From: Cladobotryum mycophilum
Lineage: Eukaryota > Ascomycota > Sordariomycetes > Hypocreales > Hypocreaceae
Assembly: GCA_036429605.1 (NCBI GenBank)
Contig: JAVFKD010000016.1
Coordinates: forward strand, 1,612,001 to 1,676,000
Direction of reading: 5' to 3'
DNA length: 64,000 nt
Part shown: positions 12,084 to 23,433 of the stretch, one piece after another
How the letters are laid out: each line of letters begins with the position of its first letter
Numbering within the stretch: the stretch's first letter is position 1
Translations under genes and position numbers: made by a program
Notes under the pieces: generated by a model
Told to the model about the DNA's origin: nothing
Databases searched by the model: none
Seen by the model: only the letters and a program-made list of their open reading frames with translations

Positions 12084-13081
12084 GCGCCTCGCAACGGCTC
12101 TCGCGCCATGCACGACATGGCCTTGCTCCCTTCCATCTCCGTCTCCAGCGTCGGCTCTCAGCCCTCCGAGGCTTCCTCCTATAAACCGACGTTGAAGGGG
12201 AAGCTATGCGATCGTCTGACCGCACGCTAGGTGGGAAGTAGGGAAGTAGGTAAACGCATCTATTTTGCAAAGAAGAAGATGACATGACGGTATATCAAGG
12301 GATGTGGCTATGGTCTTTTCGTTTTCGTTTTCTCTCTCTCATGGTTTTTGTTGTTGTTATTTTGTGTATGACTACTCTCCCCTGCTATGAGTTTCCAGGG
12401 GGAGGGGGCAAGCAGCGAATGAAGAACGTTGTCAATGAATGAATGGGGGGCTGCCATTTGTGTTGTTGTGGTGGAAGCCTCTTTTCCTCGTCATCACCGG
12501 GTCGATGGAGTTTTATGGTCTTGTGCGTTTTGTTGTTGTTTTGGCTTGTTTACGCTATACGCTCTGCTGATGGAAAAAATTGAATATATCCTTAACATCA
12601 ACCGGTATGGCAAATAACAAGTTCCTCCAAGTCATGAATGCGACCTACTATGTCTACTACCTGGTGTCTATGGAGTATATACAAGTCCCATCAGAAAACA
12701 GGTAGCAGAGTCATTCGAGCAACAAGGTAGCAGACACAGAGAATGATTCGCCTCAAGTTCATCAAAGCAAGATGATGTGACCCAAACGATCATTTTATTT
12801 TTTCATGCAGCTTCTCTAAAAAAAACTGCCATCCAAAAGCCCTGACCCTCAGATAAAAAGTCATATTATACGCCGCCTCGCCCTGTGACAAACAAATAAG
12901 GTCTTCATGACCCTCCGAATTTTTCTTTTAATACAAAGTCCAAATATGGAAAAAAAAAAGCACAATGTGCATGAATCATCTCCAAATCTTCGTCCTCCCC
13001 CGCCCCCTTTTCCCTTGCTCATCATATTACAAAGTTAATCCCTGAGAGGCGGATCCGCATCTCATTCCTCGTTTGCCGTCG
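12084..13081. other. Intergenic, convergent CDC50 and SPT16 3' regions
   Basis: About 1 kb of 3' flanking DNA with T-rich and GTT-repeat stretches around 12340-12360. No coding signal seen. Confidence 0.55.
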
Positions 13082-16000
13082 TTAACGCTTTCGCTTCTTA
13101 CCGCCCCGAGGCTCTTCATCCTTTAGGCCACCCTCCTTGTCACGCTTTCTAGCCTTCTTTTCCATCTCGTCCCAGTCCTCGCCCTCGTCGTCGCTGTCAA
13201 ACTCGGCGTCATCCTCATCGTCACTGGCATTGCTGCCAAAGTCGGAATCCTCTTCGCTCGACTCTGATACCTCATCCAGGTCATCGTCATCCATTTCAAA
13301 GGCCGACTCCTCATCGGATTCGTCCTCGCCGCCGGACTCGTCCGACTCGGATTGCAAGAAGGACCAGCCGCCGTCGACGAAGAACTGATGTGTGTCGGCA
13401 TTGACCGTCTTCATGATGGTAGGCCAGTTGAGGTTGAGAGGACCTTCTGTGAAGGCAATGTCGGAAGAGTCAAGGAAGTCCTTGACTTGATCGAGGAACT
13501 CGACAGGAATGGTGTTGATGTGGTATGGCGCCCGTGTAAAGTCCTTGAAGACAAAGACCATATCAAAGTTCTTCAGACCGAACTGAACACGTTCAAGATG
13601 GGCCAGCTCGATATCTTCAATGGTAATGACCATGAAGGGAGGCTCAACAACCTGGATAAGACAGTCGGTGGTAGGCTGGATGAAGACGTTGCTTCGGAAC
13701 GGCACACCATTGAAACCGAGGTCTCTGATTGGCATGTCAACCTCAATGTTTTCATTACGGCCGGCCTCGGCAATCTTTTGAGTGAAGCCCTGGAAGAGTC
13801 TGTCGAGTTCCGTTCGGCGACGTCTTTCTTCCTGTTCGGCTTCGAATTCGTCTTCGTCTCCGTAGCGATACTTTCGTTTCCTATTACCGGTTTCATCAAA
13901 CTGGATATCAGTTGCCTCTCGGTAGAACTGCACATCCTTGGTCTTCTTCTTGTTCCCCACGATGATGGGATCTTTGAGATGAATGTGAATAATGACAATC
14001 AACTCATGCTGGCAAGGCTGGAAGAATAAGTGTTTGACGTTGGAAAATAGGATATCCACCCGGTGCTGAGCGTTGAGGGGAGATTGGTATCGAATACCGT
14101 TCTGGTGGATCTCAACCTTTCCAGGAACTCGCTTGCCCTCCATGGCTGGCCGGATGTAGACGTTATCCAAAACGGCTGGGCGGCGATCTATAGAGCGGTT
14201 AGCATTCAGGGTGGAACTGCTTCGGAATGGCTATAAAACTTACTCCTGATTTCAAGCAATTTGTCTTGCTCGACGACATCTTCCATGTCCTTCTTCTCCT
14301 GCTCCTTCTTCACCACATCACGCTTCAGGTTGGAGATCTGAGTAGCTATCTCACTATATCTGTCACCATCGAGCGATCGGAATGTCAAGCTGCGGACGAA
14401 ATGGGCGGATGCATCTTCAAAGGGCTGGTCGTCTTTTCTACCAACACCCTGACCGGGGGATAGGAAGTTGATACGTAGAAACGTGAATTCGCCTTCGTCG
14501 CTCTTGCTCGCGTTTTTGATTGTATTGATGTGAAAGGGAACCGGCCGTCCCATGATGGGAAGGACAACTGTGCTGTTCTTCGAGTCGACGACAATTTCCA
14601 TATTCTTGATCTTTAACGGGAACTGGTTGTCTCGCTTGTAGGATTCGAAACGCTTGAATTTCTTGACTTCGTTTCCGTTTTTGTCGCTAGTGGACTCGGC
14701 AAATCTGGCGAGACCCTCCTTCTGCTTCTTCTGAGCGAGCTCCCTCTGATGTTCTCGTCGTTTCTTATCGGCGTCATCATCTACTTGTGTGGTGCGCTCT
14801 GAGCGAAGTCGGGTACTGGTGATGTTCTTTGTCGCAACAGCGCCAACACGAGAATCCTTCTTCTCCTTCTTGGGTGTGGGCTCAGCTTCCTCATCGTCCT
14901 TGAAGAAGAAAGAATTGGCGTCGGCGCTGGTCGGCGCTTCGGCAGTGAAAACTACAGGCTCGGTTGTTGTCACACGGATCGTGTCTGTGAGAACAAGCGA
15001 ATAAATCTTGCTGTTCTTGTCCTGCGGCTGCGGGTTCTCAATATCCTGGAAACCAGTGTTGATGATGAGGGTCATTCCATCCTTCAAAGTGCGTTGGTTT
15101 TTGGCATTCAAGATGAGGGTAGGATCCCTATTCTCTAAACCAATTCCCCAACCCACATTCTTAAGGAAGTGCTTCTCCATCTCTGGCTTCTTGCTCTTGA
15201 TGATACCCACTGCCTTTGCGTATACATCCCTCGCCGCCATACCATCCTTGATCTCCTTAATTATGGTGTTGTGAATCATGTAAAGCAGTTTGTAGTTGCT
15301 CTCTTGAGACTTGTTGGGATCAACCAGATATGTTCGCGCAATCGTGGAGCAGTACGACTTGTATCTGAGCCCCAATCCTGCAATAATGATTCCAGCGTGG
15401 AGAACATCGTCGTTTGGTTCGGCGGCGAAGCGGAGGTCGTATTTACCGCCACTCTGGATGGAAGGGCCCAAAATCCAGTCCAGCTGAGCGGCGTCGAGAT
15501 CAGAAGGCAGCTTGCCCTTGCTAGGAAGTTCAACTGTCTTCCAGAATTTCGTATCATCGAGCTTCTTATCGACCTTCTCGGCGAGGACGGAGTGCTTGAC
15601 CTTCTTCTCTGCGTCTAGAATGTTGGACATTTCGTCGAGGAAATAGGGGGTCATGAGGGCCACGCAGGCCTTGGAGGCGGTTCTCATCGCTCGGAGTTCG
15701 CTTTCATCTTTGATGGAGAATGCATTGGTCGACAGGGCGGTGGAAATGTCCACTTCCTCGACTTCCTTGCAGTGCTCGGCGAACAGCTTCTTCCACTCCT
15801 CGACAAAGGGGCCCTTTGATGTGTCTTTTGCGATGGTTCCGACTTTCTTCTGTGATTCGTCACGGTTAGTGGCTGCGTAAGTGCGCACAACAAAGAAAAC
15901 CATACCCCGGCCTCCTTGATCTTATCGGCTATGGTAACAAAGAGCTTCTCGTTTTCGGTAGCGTCTTTGCCTCGGACAAGGACTTCGATCGGGAATCGTC

Positions 16001-16415
16001 CCCCTTTGAGCTGATCGAGATGTTTTGCTGCATATATGTCAGATTCGAAAGATTCACGGTCGCTGGATGGTGATGGATAGACGTACCCTTCTTTTGCGTC
16101 GTGAGGATATAGAGAGTGTCGAGGGTGAAGAGCATCAAGGTCGTAGGAAACTCGTATCCCAAAAGCCAAAACTAGAGCGCTTTTGTTAGTTACCAGGTCG
16201 CCAAAAAAAGCGATTCTCATGTCAGGCTCTTCACTTACGTGCATTGCGTTGTTCTTGTGGAATTCGGGAATCTCCTCCACCTTGCCCATCATGACAACGA
16301 TGGAGGAAGCTCCTCCGAAGAGGCTGTCCTTGGATCGCAGGTCATTCTTCCAGGCCGTGACGAAATGCGATAGGCGCTCCTGGAAGAGCTTGTTGTCAAT
16401 CTTGATCTCCGCCAT
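13082..16415 (-). CDS. SPT16: FACT complex large subunit SPT16
   Basis: Spt16 with Pob3 forms FACT, the nuclear histone chaperone that reorganises nucleosomes in transcription and replication. Five exons (16239-16415, 16087-16171, 15906-16027, 14244-15849, 13082-14187) give about 1031 aa, the normal size. The order is: MAEIKIDNKLFQERL start and an aminopeptidase-like N-terminal domain; a charged linker (TRLRSERTTQVDDDADKKRR); the middle domain including YKRDNQFPLKIKNMEIVVDS; a Rtt106-like PH segment (RPAVLDNVYIRPAMEGKRVPG and on to GGWSFLQ); and an Asp/Glu-rich tail that binds histones, closing with GGKKRKR. The M24-fold domain in this family is not a working peptidase. All splice sites are consistent and no frame break is needed over 3.3 kb, in contrast to several neighbours. 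It diverges from the CMD gene across an 855-nt promoter region. Confidence 0.97.
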
Positions 16416-16958
16416 GGTGACTGATGAGATAGATGAATGACCGGACCAGCAGGAGAGGAGATGATTGAGATGGTCGCAGGCATCGATCGACGCGAGAAAA
16501 GTGCCGTCGCGTAAATGGCCAAGCTGGAAGAGCTGATCACGTGATTGGGAACCAACGCGTCGCGCACTAAGAGGTCCAACCGCTGAAACGTGCTGACTCT
16601 TCGAACAGAACCATCAACTTGAAGAGTAGGAGATGATAGATAGATAGTGATCAATCTCACTGCACTCTTATCGGGCCTGGAAATCAGGGGTTTGCATATT
16701 TTTATTGAATTAGGCAACGCAAGAGTAAACGCAAATAATTCTTAGACTTTCACCCAAACCCAAAAAAAAACAACCTTCGCTAGGATATTTAGCCGGGTTT
16801 AAGACACTTTCACCCGCATACATTAGTTCATCCCCGTTACATCATCATCTATTAACTGCTATTTTCGTCTGAAGCATGAGCTGCAAAGAACAAAAAAAGA
16901 GCTATTATCTCATGGCCGGGATACGGGGGTAAATTTCTTTGTAGTCATCCCCTCGGCC

Positions 16959-16965
16959 TGACTCA
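16959..16965 (+). promoter_or_regulatory. TGACTCA element (Gcn4/CPC-1 type)
   Basis: An exact TGACTCA heptamer, the site bound by Gcn4/CPC-1 bZIP regulators of amino-acid starvation. It lies about 305 nt before the CMD-like ATG and 545 nt before the SPT16 ATG. A 7-mer occurs by chance in windows of this size, so function is only suggested by promoter position. Confidence 0.3.
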
Positions 16966-17155
16966 TAACCTCACTCCTTTTTTTTTATACACACAAATGG
17001 TCAAGGTAAAGAAATGCTTCACTCTCTCCCCACAGCATCCATGTGATGTAGTCAACTATTCCCTACACATTGGGGAGCCGGTTTCGGGCCCGGAGGTGGA
17101 TGACATCTCGGGAGCTGGATTCGGCAACCTTGTGTCTGACCCCGCTACCACCCTC

Positions 17156-17161
17156 TATAAA
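17156..17161 (+). promoter_or_regulatory. TATA box of the CMD-like gene
   Basis: TATAAA 115 nt before the ATG at 17271, in a C/T-rich promoter context usual for fungi. Consensus and spacing only. Confidence 0.55.
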
Positions 17162-17270
17162 GACCTCCATTCGTAAGATGAATCATTAGACCTACAATCA
17201 TTAAACAAGATCTATATCGTACTACCATTTAACTATCGTTGCCCATTGAATATATACCCCTTCTTCCACC

Positions 17271-17962
17271 ATGAGACTGCCCTACGTTTCTGATCCTCCG
17301 CCAACCTCCTCCCCAGAAGAGGAGGCCATCGTCCAACGTACTCGGGATCGTCGAGCTCCTCGTCCCCTCCAGCTGCTGGATCTGGCGTTGCTTCACTCGG
17401 CTCCCGTTACTGACGGGTGGAACTCTTTCATTGGCGCTATTCGCACCAGAACATCCCTTGCCGACGACATTCGTGAGATTGCCATCTCGCGGGTGGCCTA
17501 TGTTAACAAGGCTTGGTATGAATGGAATCACCATGCTCCTCTCGTGGTTCAGGCTGGTGTCGATCCATCCCTGTTGGACGCCCTTAAGCAAGACGAGCTA
17601 TCTGAGAAGCCGGCCGGATTGAATGATAAGCAGTGGGCTGTGCTCTTATACACGGATGAGATGACAAGAAATGTTGAAGTGAAGGATGAGACATTTGCTC
17701 TACTTCATAAGCAATTCAGCGATAAAGAAGTCGTAGAGATTACGGCAACAGTGAGGTCATCATCTAACCAACATTGCAAGCTCTGCTAACATTGCGTCTA
17801 GGTGGCTGGCTACAATTGTGTGAGCCGGTTCCTGGTTGCACTCAATGGTAAGTCTCTACCCTGTGACATTGGATTTTCCTATCTCATACGTCTAACTGTC
17901 GTACAGTTGCGGAGAAGAATGGCACAGGACCTAGCGATGCGCATAATGTGCCTGCTCATTAA
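17271..17962 (+). CDS. Carboxymuconolactone-decarboxylase-like (AhpD-fold) protein
   Basis: 193-aa protein in three exons (17271-17750, 17802-17847, 17907-17962). The core has the CMD/AhpD helical fold pattern: LLHSAPVTDGWNSFIGAIRT, then LADDIREIAISRVAYVNKAWYEWNHH, QWAVLLYTDEMTRN, and YNCVSRFLVALNV near the C-terminus. This last helix reads continuously only after both introns are removed, which confirms the model. The paired ExxxCxxC active site of AhpD peroxidase partners is absent: WYEWNHH sits where those cysteines would be. Peroxidase-reductase activity is therefore unlikely, and many fungal members of this type have no known substrate. A TATA box and a TGACTCA element lie upstream. Confidence 0.85.
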
Positions 17963-18411
17963 TAATGCTATCATGTCGGCATCAAGTAGTATGGATAATG
18001 TGTCGATGAAGCAATGTAGTAATAGGATTTTTCATTGAGTTTGTGTAGTCAATAAACAAATGAAGAGGGAAAACTGCAAAACCGACCGTAGGAAATGAAA
18101 GGGGGTATCCTATCCGACATGTGAAGTGACACCAGAATAATAAAACCGATAACTCCCAAAGCTCCCCACCCGCACTCAATAATAACCCATCATCGTAGAG
18201 TCATATCTCATAAGTTTGGATTCCTCCATCATGTTTCATAAAAATGATTCATGAAATGTAGGTCTGTTGCCAACCTCGCTGGTAGATGATTTCGTTGATG
18301 ATTCGCCGGAAAGTGTAGACCTTTTCGTCCTGTTGTCGTCTTGTCGCCAGCAAACCATGGAGTGTTGGGACCATAGAATAGAAAGGAAAAAGACAATCCC
18401 AAAAAGAGGAT
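17963..18411. other. Intergenic, convergent 3' regions
   Basis: 450 nt, A/T-rich 3' flanks of the CMD-like gene and the membrane protein gene. Nothing else seen. Confidence 0.5.
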
Positions 18412-19158
18412 TCAGGGTGTCAGTTTGGTAATAGACTGGTCTATGGATGTATGCCGCTGCTCTGTGGATGCGTGCCGCTGCTGCAAGCGTGGCGACATCT
18501 GCAATTCCTCCATCACTCCCGCCCAACCAGATATTGGAGCCGAGGTCATGCCTTGGGTAGTGAGCCTCCTTGCAGGTGGTCGCCTCACAGGTTCTTCTGT
18601 CAGAGTCTTCTTCAGGCTAGGCTTTGAGGGCGTTGCGAAGGTATGTGACGGGCCTAGGATCAGCATTGGCGGCGGCGGCGGCGGCGGTGGTGGTGGTGGT
18701 GGGGGAGGTTGTCTGTCGGCAATGGACGTGATGATTCCCAAGTATACCATCATAAATCGCATGCGCAGTAAGTCGAGTCTCCGTACTCGGTCCTCTAATT
18801 GTGTGCGCTTCGACGCCCAAAGAAATCTCGTGCTTGCTCGTAGAGTGGTGGTGGTTTCGTCAAGGACCAGTCGATTCAAGTCCTCGCGCAAGTCATCGCT
18901 GCTCTTCTGGATTTCTCTCAGCAGTCGGGTGAGCCGCACTTTATCTTCAAGGCGCTGAACCTTTGAGACATCGCGATCATAGCTCTCGTTCTCCTCAATG
19001 GAAAAGTCCACAGTGTCAAGGAAGGTTGCAATTTCCTGTGGTGCAAGTTTGTAGGCCGTCCAGTACGCAATCACAGTCTGTCCGATGACGACCAAGGACA
19101 GTAAAATGGCCGTCAAGGTAATGATGATGGCCCATTGCACCCACCCCAGATCAGCCAT
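18412..19158 (-). CDS. Single-pass membrane coiled-coil protein with polyproline tract, unknown function
   Basis: 248-aa single-exon protein that I do not recognise. Residues about 8-31 (WAIIITLTAILLSLVVIGQT and on) form one strong membrane segment right at the N-terminus, so it is probably a signal-anchored protein. Next comes a charged helical stretch of roughly 100 residues (EENESYDRDVSKVQRLEDKV, RLLREIQKSSDDLREDLNRL) with heptad-like spacing, likely a coiled coil. A second moderately hydrophobic piece (MRFMMVYLGIITSIADRQ) precedes 14 consecutive prolines, encoded by the GGC/GGT tract at 18668-18705 on the plus strand. The tail is Ser/Thr/Pro/Gln-rich. It might recruit profilin- or SH3-type partners through the proline run, but that is inference. 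Confidence 0.65.
   Translation of the reverse strand: MADLGWVQWAIIITLTAILLSLVVIGQTVIAYWTAYKLAPQEIATFLDTVDFSIEENESYDRDVSKVQRLEDKVRLTRLLREIQKSSDDLREDLNRLVLDETTTTLRASTRFLWASKRTQLEDRVRRLDLLRMRFMMVYLGIITSIADRQPPPPPPPPPPPPPPMLILGPSHTFATPSKPSLKKTLTEEPVRRPPARRLTTQGMTSAPISGWAGVMEELQMSPRLQQRHASTEQRHTSIDQSITKLTP
18668..18705. repeat. GGC/GGT trinucleotide tract encoding polyproline
   Basis: Consecutive GGC then GGT units on the plus strand, read as CCN proline codons by the minus-strand gene. Such tracts commonly vary in length between isolates. Confidence 0.8.
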
Positions 19159-20349
19159 GATGCAGCAAAGGGCAATGGAGCGTGAATGATGATGGTGTCA
19201 TAAAAGAACACTGTCATGTCATGGTCCAAAAGGAGGGAAGGGAAGTGGATTAGACGGGAAAGAAAGTGCTCTGAGGCGATGGCGTGGATGACAAGGCTAG
19301 GAAACAAGAAGAGAAGTGGAGGAACCTGTTTCGAGGTCTGATTGGGCCTTTTGGGTTACTACAGGTGATACTAAGGCAAGGTCGGTACCTCGAAGAAAAG
19401 GAACAACTGCAGTGTTCCGAAATCGCGTGTGTCCAGTATCGGCTCTGTTGGCGGCCTCGGGAAAGGCTTGAAGGCGAGCCTGTGGAAGCAATAGTCGTAT
19501 GGGAGTAGTATTACTTTTGCGCTGGCCCCTCTGTTCGGCCCCCCTGCAAGTCACAGCGGCTAATGTGACTACAAGACATTTGGGGGACGCAATTTGTAGA
19601 ACCGAGCTGTCTGTATGTACGGGCAAGTAATAACTTGTGGGAGTCACATGGTGGGTAATGCGCTGGCGCGTGGCGTGCGTTGTCTCGAACGGTTGAAATT
19701 GTGCAATTGGTTGGTTGATTGTAGGAGATCAAGGCAACTCTTCCGAGAGGTTGGTAGACTATGGCCTCTGGCTATGGGCCCTATGGCTATGGCCTTGGTG
19801 ACGAAAGGCTTACCTATTGGTACTTACAAGTAGATAGGTACATTCATGTGAATACTTACACATAAATTCATCGATTTTCTCTGTCTGGAGGCGGGAGGTG
19901 AGGCTGTCAACGTGCCGCCGGGCCGAGCGAGCGTCTTCGGTTCAGCTCAGGACGAGCGCGACATGGTGACGCCTTCAAGCAAGCGATGCCTCTTACTCCG
20001 TAGTCCCATGCCTTAAATCCAGGCCCATGCATGAGGTATGCATGGGTGTACTTTATACGACCTGCATGAGGTGGGCAGCATCGGTACGAGCGGGAGGCCA
20101 TCCCCAACCAATTACACCCACAGAACACACACAGTGCCCCCCAGTGCTTCGGCGGGGTACGTACCGATTGCTCCAGCCTTGCAGCTATGACTCCACTGAC
20201 TCTTTTTGCCTTCTTTCGTGTGCCGCCGCTGACAGAGACTTTATCCCACTCCTAGAATTTGTTGCTTGGAGGCTTCAGGCAAGGGTAATAGTGGTTCGAC
20301 TGCTTGAAACTAGGTCTCGAAACCAGCCATCTCCCTCCCAGCCGTAGCC
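19159..20349. other. Divergent promoter region (membrane protein gene / BUD32)
   Basis: 1.19 kb without a recognisable gene. It contains one TACGGAGTA motif, in reverse orientation, at 19994. Confidence 0.5.
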
Positions 20350-21168
20350 ATGGCATCGACCGAGCCAACCCCCGAGATCTCAACCTCACCCGCTGCTGCT
20401 GTGGTCCATCAGTTCCCGCTACCAAAGATTCTCGAGAACCCCGCGTCAACCCCACCAACACTCATCACACAGGGCGCCGAGGGCCGTCTCTACAAGACGA
20501 CCTATCTTTTGCCGACCATACCATGCGCTCTCAAGTACAGGCCACCCAAGCCATGGCGACATCCAATCCTCGATCAACGCTTGACCAAACATCGAATCCT
20601 ATCAGAGGCCCGAATCCTTGCCAAATGCCGCAGAGATGGCCTTCGGGTCCCCGCCATCTACGGCCTCGACGAAGCAGCTGGCTGGCTGATGCTTGAATGG
20701 ATCCACGGCACGCCGGTTCGTATCAATATCAACGCGAGACTCGGTAATCGAACCGAAGGGATTGAGAACGACGAGGAGTTAAAGGGTCTGATGCGCAAGA
20801 TCGGCACGGCAGTTGGCAAAATGCACAAGATTGGCATCATCCATGGCGACCTGACAACAAGCAACATGATGCTGAGTCCTTCATCTGAGAGTGCCGCAAA
20901 TGGTAGCGAGTCAAGCGGAAATAGTAGTCTAGAGGGAGAGATTGTCATCATCGATCTTGGGCTTGCCAGCGGCGGCGTTCAGGATGAAGATCGGGCTGTT
21001 GACTTGTATGTTCTCGAGCGTGCATTTGGCAGCACGCACCCCCGAGCCGAGTGTCTCTTTGGCGAGGTCTTGGAGGCATATAAGCAAAGCTTCAAGCAGG
21101 CAAGCATAGCCCTCAAGAAGTTAGAGGATGTCAGGATGAGAGGTCGCAAAAGAAGTATGCTGGGTTAA
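20350..21168 (+). CDS. BUD32: EKC/KEOPS complex kinase/ATPase BUD32
   Basis: Bud32 (PRPK/p53RK) is the small atypical kinase of the KEOPS complex, which with Kae1 makes the universal t6A modification of ANN-decoding tRNAs and also affects telomeres and transcription. The 272-aa single-exon frame has QGAEGRLYKT at 41-50 as the nucleotide loop, the lysine in CALKYR at about 62, and the family insert YRPPKPWRHPILDQRLTKHR followed by LSEARIL. GIIHGDLTTSNMML (HGD at 165-167) is the catalytic loop and IIDLGLA (DLG at 202-204) the metal-binding loop. A low-complexity Ser/Asn/Gly insert of about 18 residues separates the catalytic and DLG loops. The C-terminus has the conserved basic RMRGRKRSMLG. It converges on the GCL modifier gene across only 168 nt. 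Confidence 0.97.
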   Translation: MASTEPTPEISTSPAAAVVHQFPLPKILENPASTPPTLITQGAEGRLYKTTYLLPTIPCALKYRPPKPWRHPILDQRLTKHRILSEARILAKCRRDGLRVPAIYGLDEAAGWLMLEWIHGTPVRININARLGNRTEGIENDEELKGLMRKIGTAVGKMHKIGIIHGDLTTSNMMLSPSSESAANGSESSGNSSLEGEIVIIDLGLASGGVQDEDRAVDLYVLERAFGSTHPRAECLFGEVLEAYKQSFKQASIALKKLEDVRMRGRKRSMLG

Positions 21169-21336
21169 CATGACCCAGGGGTCAACGCAGTTGCTCTCGC
21201 ACTTGAAACTGTGACACTTTCTACACATGACGCTCGCTATCGTAATAACCAGACCAAAAACATCCCCTTATTAACCCAAGAAACTGGTATCTAAAAGCCC
21301 AGGCAAATATTCTGGCGGCAGCCTTTTGCCCCGAAC

Positions 21337-22321
21337 TTATTTCAGCTCTGCCCCCGCAAAGTAGCCCTTGTTTTCAATTACGCCCCGGTTTCGTACAAAT
21401 GCTGTATATCTCGCAACCCAATGTGGTCCAACGTCGCCTTCCAACCCAACACCGTTATTTGCGGCATCTGCGAGCACACCAGCGCCCTGGGGGCCATAGC
21501 CAAGGAGATCTCGCAGTGTTCCGTGGGGCAGAATATCGGTACAGTCTGTATGTACGTTCAATTCGATACCCTTTTCCTCCGCAAGCTTCTTTAGTGGTTG
21601 GGGGACGTTGCAGCAGTCTCGGAGATTGATTTGGTCAACAGTCGGATGGATCGATGTCCTTTCCAAGAAAGCCCGCAGTTTCTCGCTGCCGAATTCAGCA
21701 ATGCCCAGCTGTTTGGCGAGTCCTTTCTTATGTAGGTCCTCAAAAATGCGCCAGGTCGCAACCTCCTCGTCCAGATTCCCTTGCTGCGCATTGTGTCTTT
21801 CGACCTCCTTTTCGCAATTGCCCTCGAACGACATCCCGGGGAACGAGACTATGAGCAAGTCGACTGTCTGTATGCCAAGCTCCTTGCTCACAAGAGCCAG
21901 AGCATCCCTCACATACTGCTCGCGCTCTTGGACAGGCGTATTAGGGAGAAGGAACAGCTTAACCGTGATTTCATATTCACTTGGTTCGTCCCGTAGGCCG
22001 GCAGCCTGCCAGTTGATTCTCGGAATGTATAGTGTATTGCTGTCCTGCTCTGTCCATGCCTCTACCGGCGCTTGGGATGGAGTTGGCGGGGTAGTGAAAC
22101 CATTGGTCGAGGGCGTATTGAGGGCATAGTCTTGTCGCGCTGCGGCAAAGCTGTCGCGGAGAGAATTGACGAGTTCGAGATTGGACCTTGTGTTACCCCT
22201 TCGGATGATGGATGGGCCGGCAGACATGACATTGCTGGCAGAGTCTGGGTTAGTTGTGACATTCAGAAAGCGAGGAACTTCCGGGAGTGACAAACCCGGT
22301 AGAGAGGATTAGTTTTGTCAT
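21337..22321 (-). CDS. Glutamate-cysteine ligase modifier (regulatory) subunit
   Basis: Aldo/keto-reductase-fold protein of the GCLM type, which tunes glutamate-cysteine ligase, the first step of glutathione synthesis. Two exons: 22296-22321 (MTKLILSTG) and 21337-22234, split by a 61-nt intron with branch CTAAC and acceptor GCCAG, giving 307 aa. Splicing joins MTKLILSTG to NVMSAGPSIIRR, the typical N-terminus. An in-frame ATG at 22293, inside the intron, would give a false longer start. Visible features: EYEITVKLFLLP, VDLLIVSFPGMSFEG, the helix WRIFEDLHKKGLAKQLGIAEF, and VDQINLRDCCNVP. A normal AKR active-site tetrad is not evident, as expected for a non-catalytic subunit. C-terminal GPQGAGVLAD and WVARYTAFVRNRGVIENKGY are family features. 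Confidence 0.9.
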
Positions 22322-23433
22322 TGTAGCAGCACTAAGCAGATGGACAAAGGTACTATATGGGCTGAGATGGAGAGTATGGAGATTTCCAAGAGTTGGAAAG
22401 TGTAAATAAAGTTAAAGAAAATATCCGTTCCAAGCCTGCGCAAGGAAGATGTAAACTTTTCCGCCCAGATCTTATTAGCCTTGGTCGCTCGGCTTCCGTG
22501 ATTGATCAGATTACTAATTCACAAACTGCTCTGCCGATTTCGTGATATGCAAGCCCAGCGGTGTTCAGTAAGCAAAAATAGAGGTTCCAATTGGCAACTC
22601 GAATGCTTTATGAGCAAAGATGTCTGATTGACTTATTGCAGGGGTGGATGAAGGTAATGTGTAATAACAACCGTGGATATAGGTATGAGGAATATTTTGG
22701 TTGTTATTAATCACCATGAGAAAAATAATGAACCCCACCACGAAGGAGCGCCATGTGAAGAGGGTCCAGTCCTATAATAATTGTGAGCCAGTATGATTCA
22801 GGCCATTACAAGAAGCGCTGGAGAGAGAGACGCCTCTTGAGCTTGTCTGCTAGGTAATCAGACTAGCTGCGATTTATAAAGTGGTGGGCCTAATGGGAAA
22901 AGAGCCCTGGCACCAGAGTCTAGACCCGACTCTATGGATGATAGCACTGAGGAGCTGTTTAGGTGGGTGAGAGTGCTGTGACGATTTGGCTGTAGCGAAT
23001 GAAACGCCCTGAGCGTCACCTAGTCATAGAATGAATGATGTTGACCTACGTATAATAGTGGTGGGAGCGCTGCTCATCATCTCTACAGGGACCCAACTGT
23101 TTGTATCGTAACTTTTCGAAATATTAAATATTATCTCGTCTTTTTTCCATTTTTATACAATTTCTGTAGGTGTCGGCCATCAGTTGGCAGCATTATAGCA
23201 GGCCTCTGTGGAGAAAGCCGCCGCCATCCCCCACTGCAGCAACTCGCCAGATCACCAGACCAGTAATTACGGAGTACGTACTTGGAGCTCGTCACCAACC
23301 TGGCAAAATTGACCTGCCTGGACAAGAACAGCAACAAAACATTGACTGATTCCACTCAGCTCCCCTTTTGGGTCCCTAGACTGTCACGTCTCCAGCGTCC
23401 GCTTAGGGATGTGATTCCATCCATCACATCACC
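22322..23433. other. Divergent promoter region (GCL modifier / AP-1 sigma)
   Basis: 1.11 kb, A/T-rich on the left side, no coding potential seen. A TACGGAGTA motif lies at 23268, about 165 nt before the AP-1 sigma ATG. Confidence 0.5.

Larger units (their letters stand above)
16416..17270. other. Divergent promoter region SPT16 / CMD-like gene
   Basis: 855 nt with no coding potential. It holds a TGACTCA element at 16959 and a TATA box at 17156 on the CMD-gene side (listed separately). Confidence 0.55.

Noticed and set aside
13352..14029. 225-codon frame antisense to SPT16
   Set aside because: Shadow of a conserved SPT16 exon.
15684..16415. Continuous 243-codon frame at the SPT16 5' end
   Set aside because: It reads through an intron with a clear GTAAGT donor; splicing gives the conserved FWLLGYEFPTTLMLFTLDTL segment instead.
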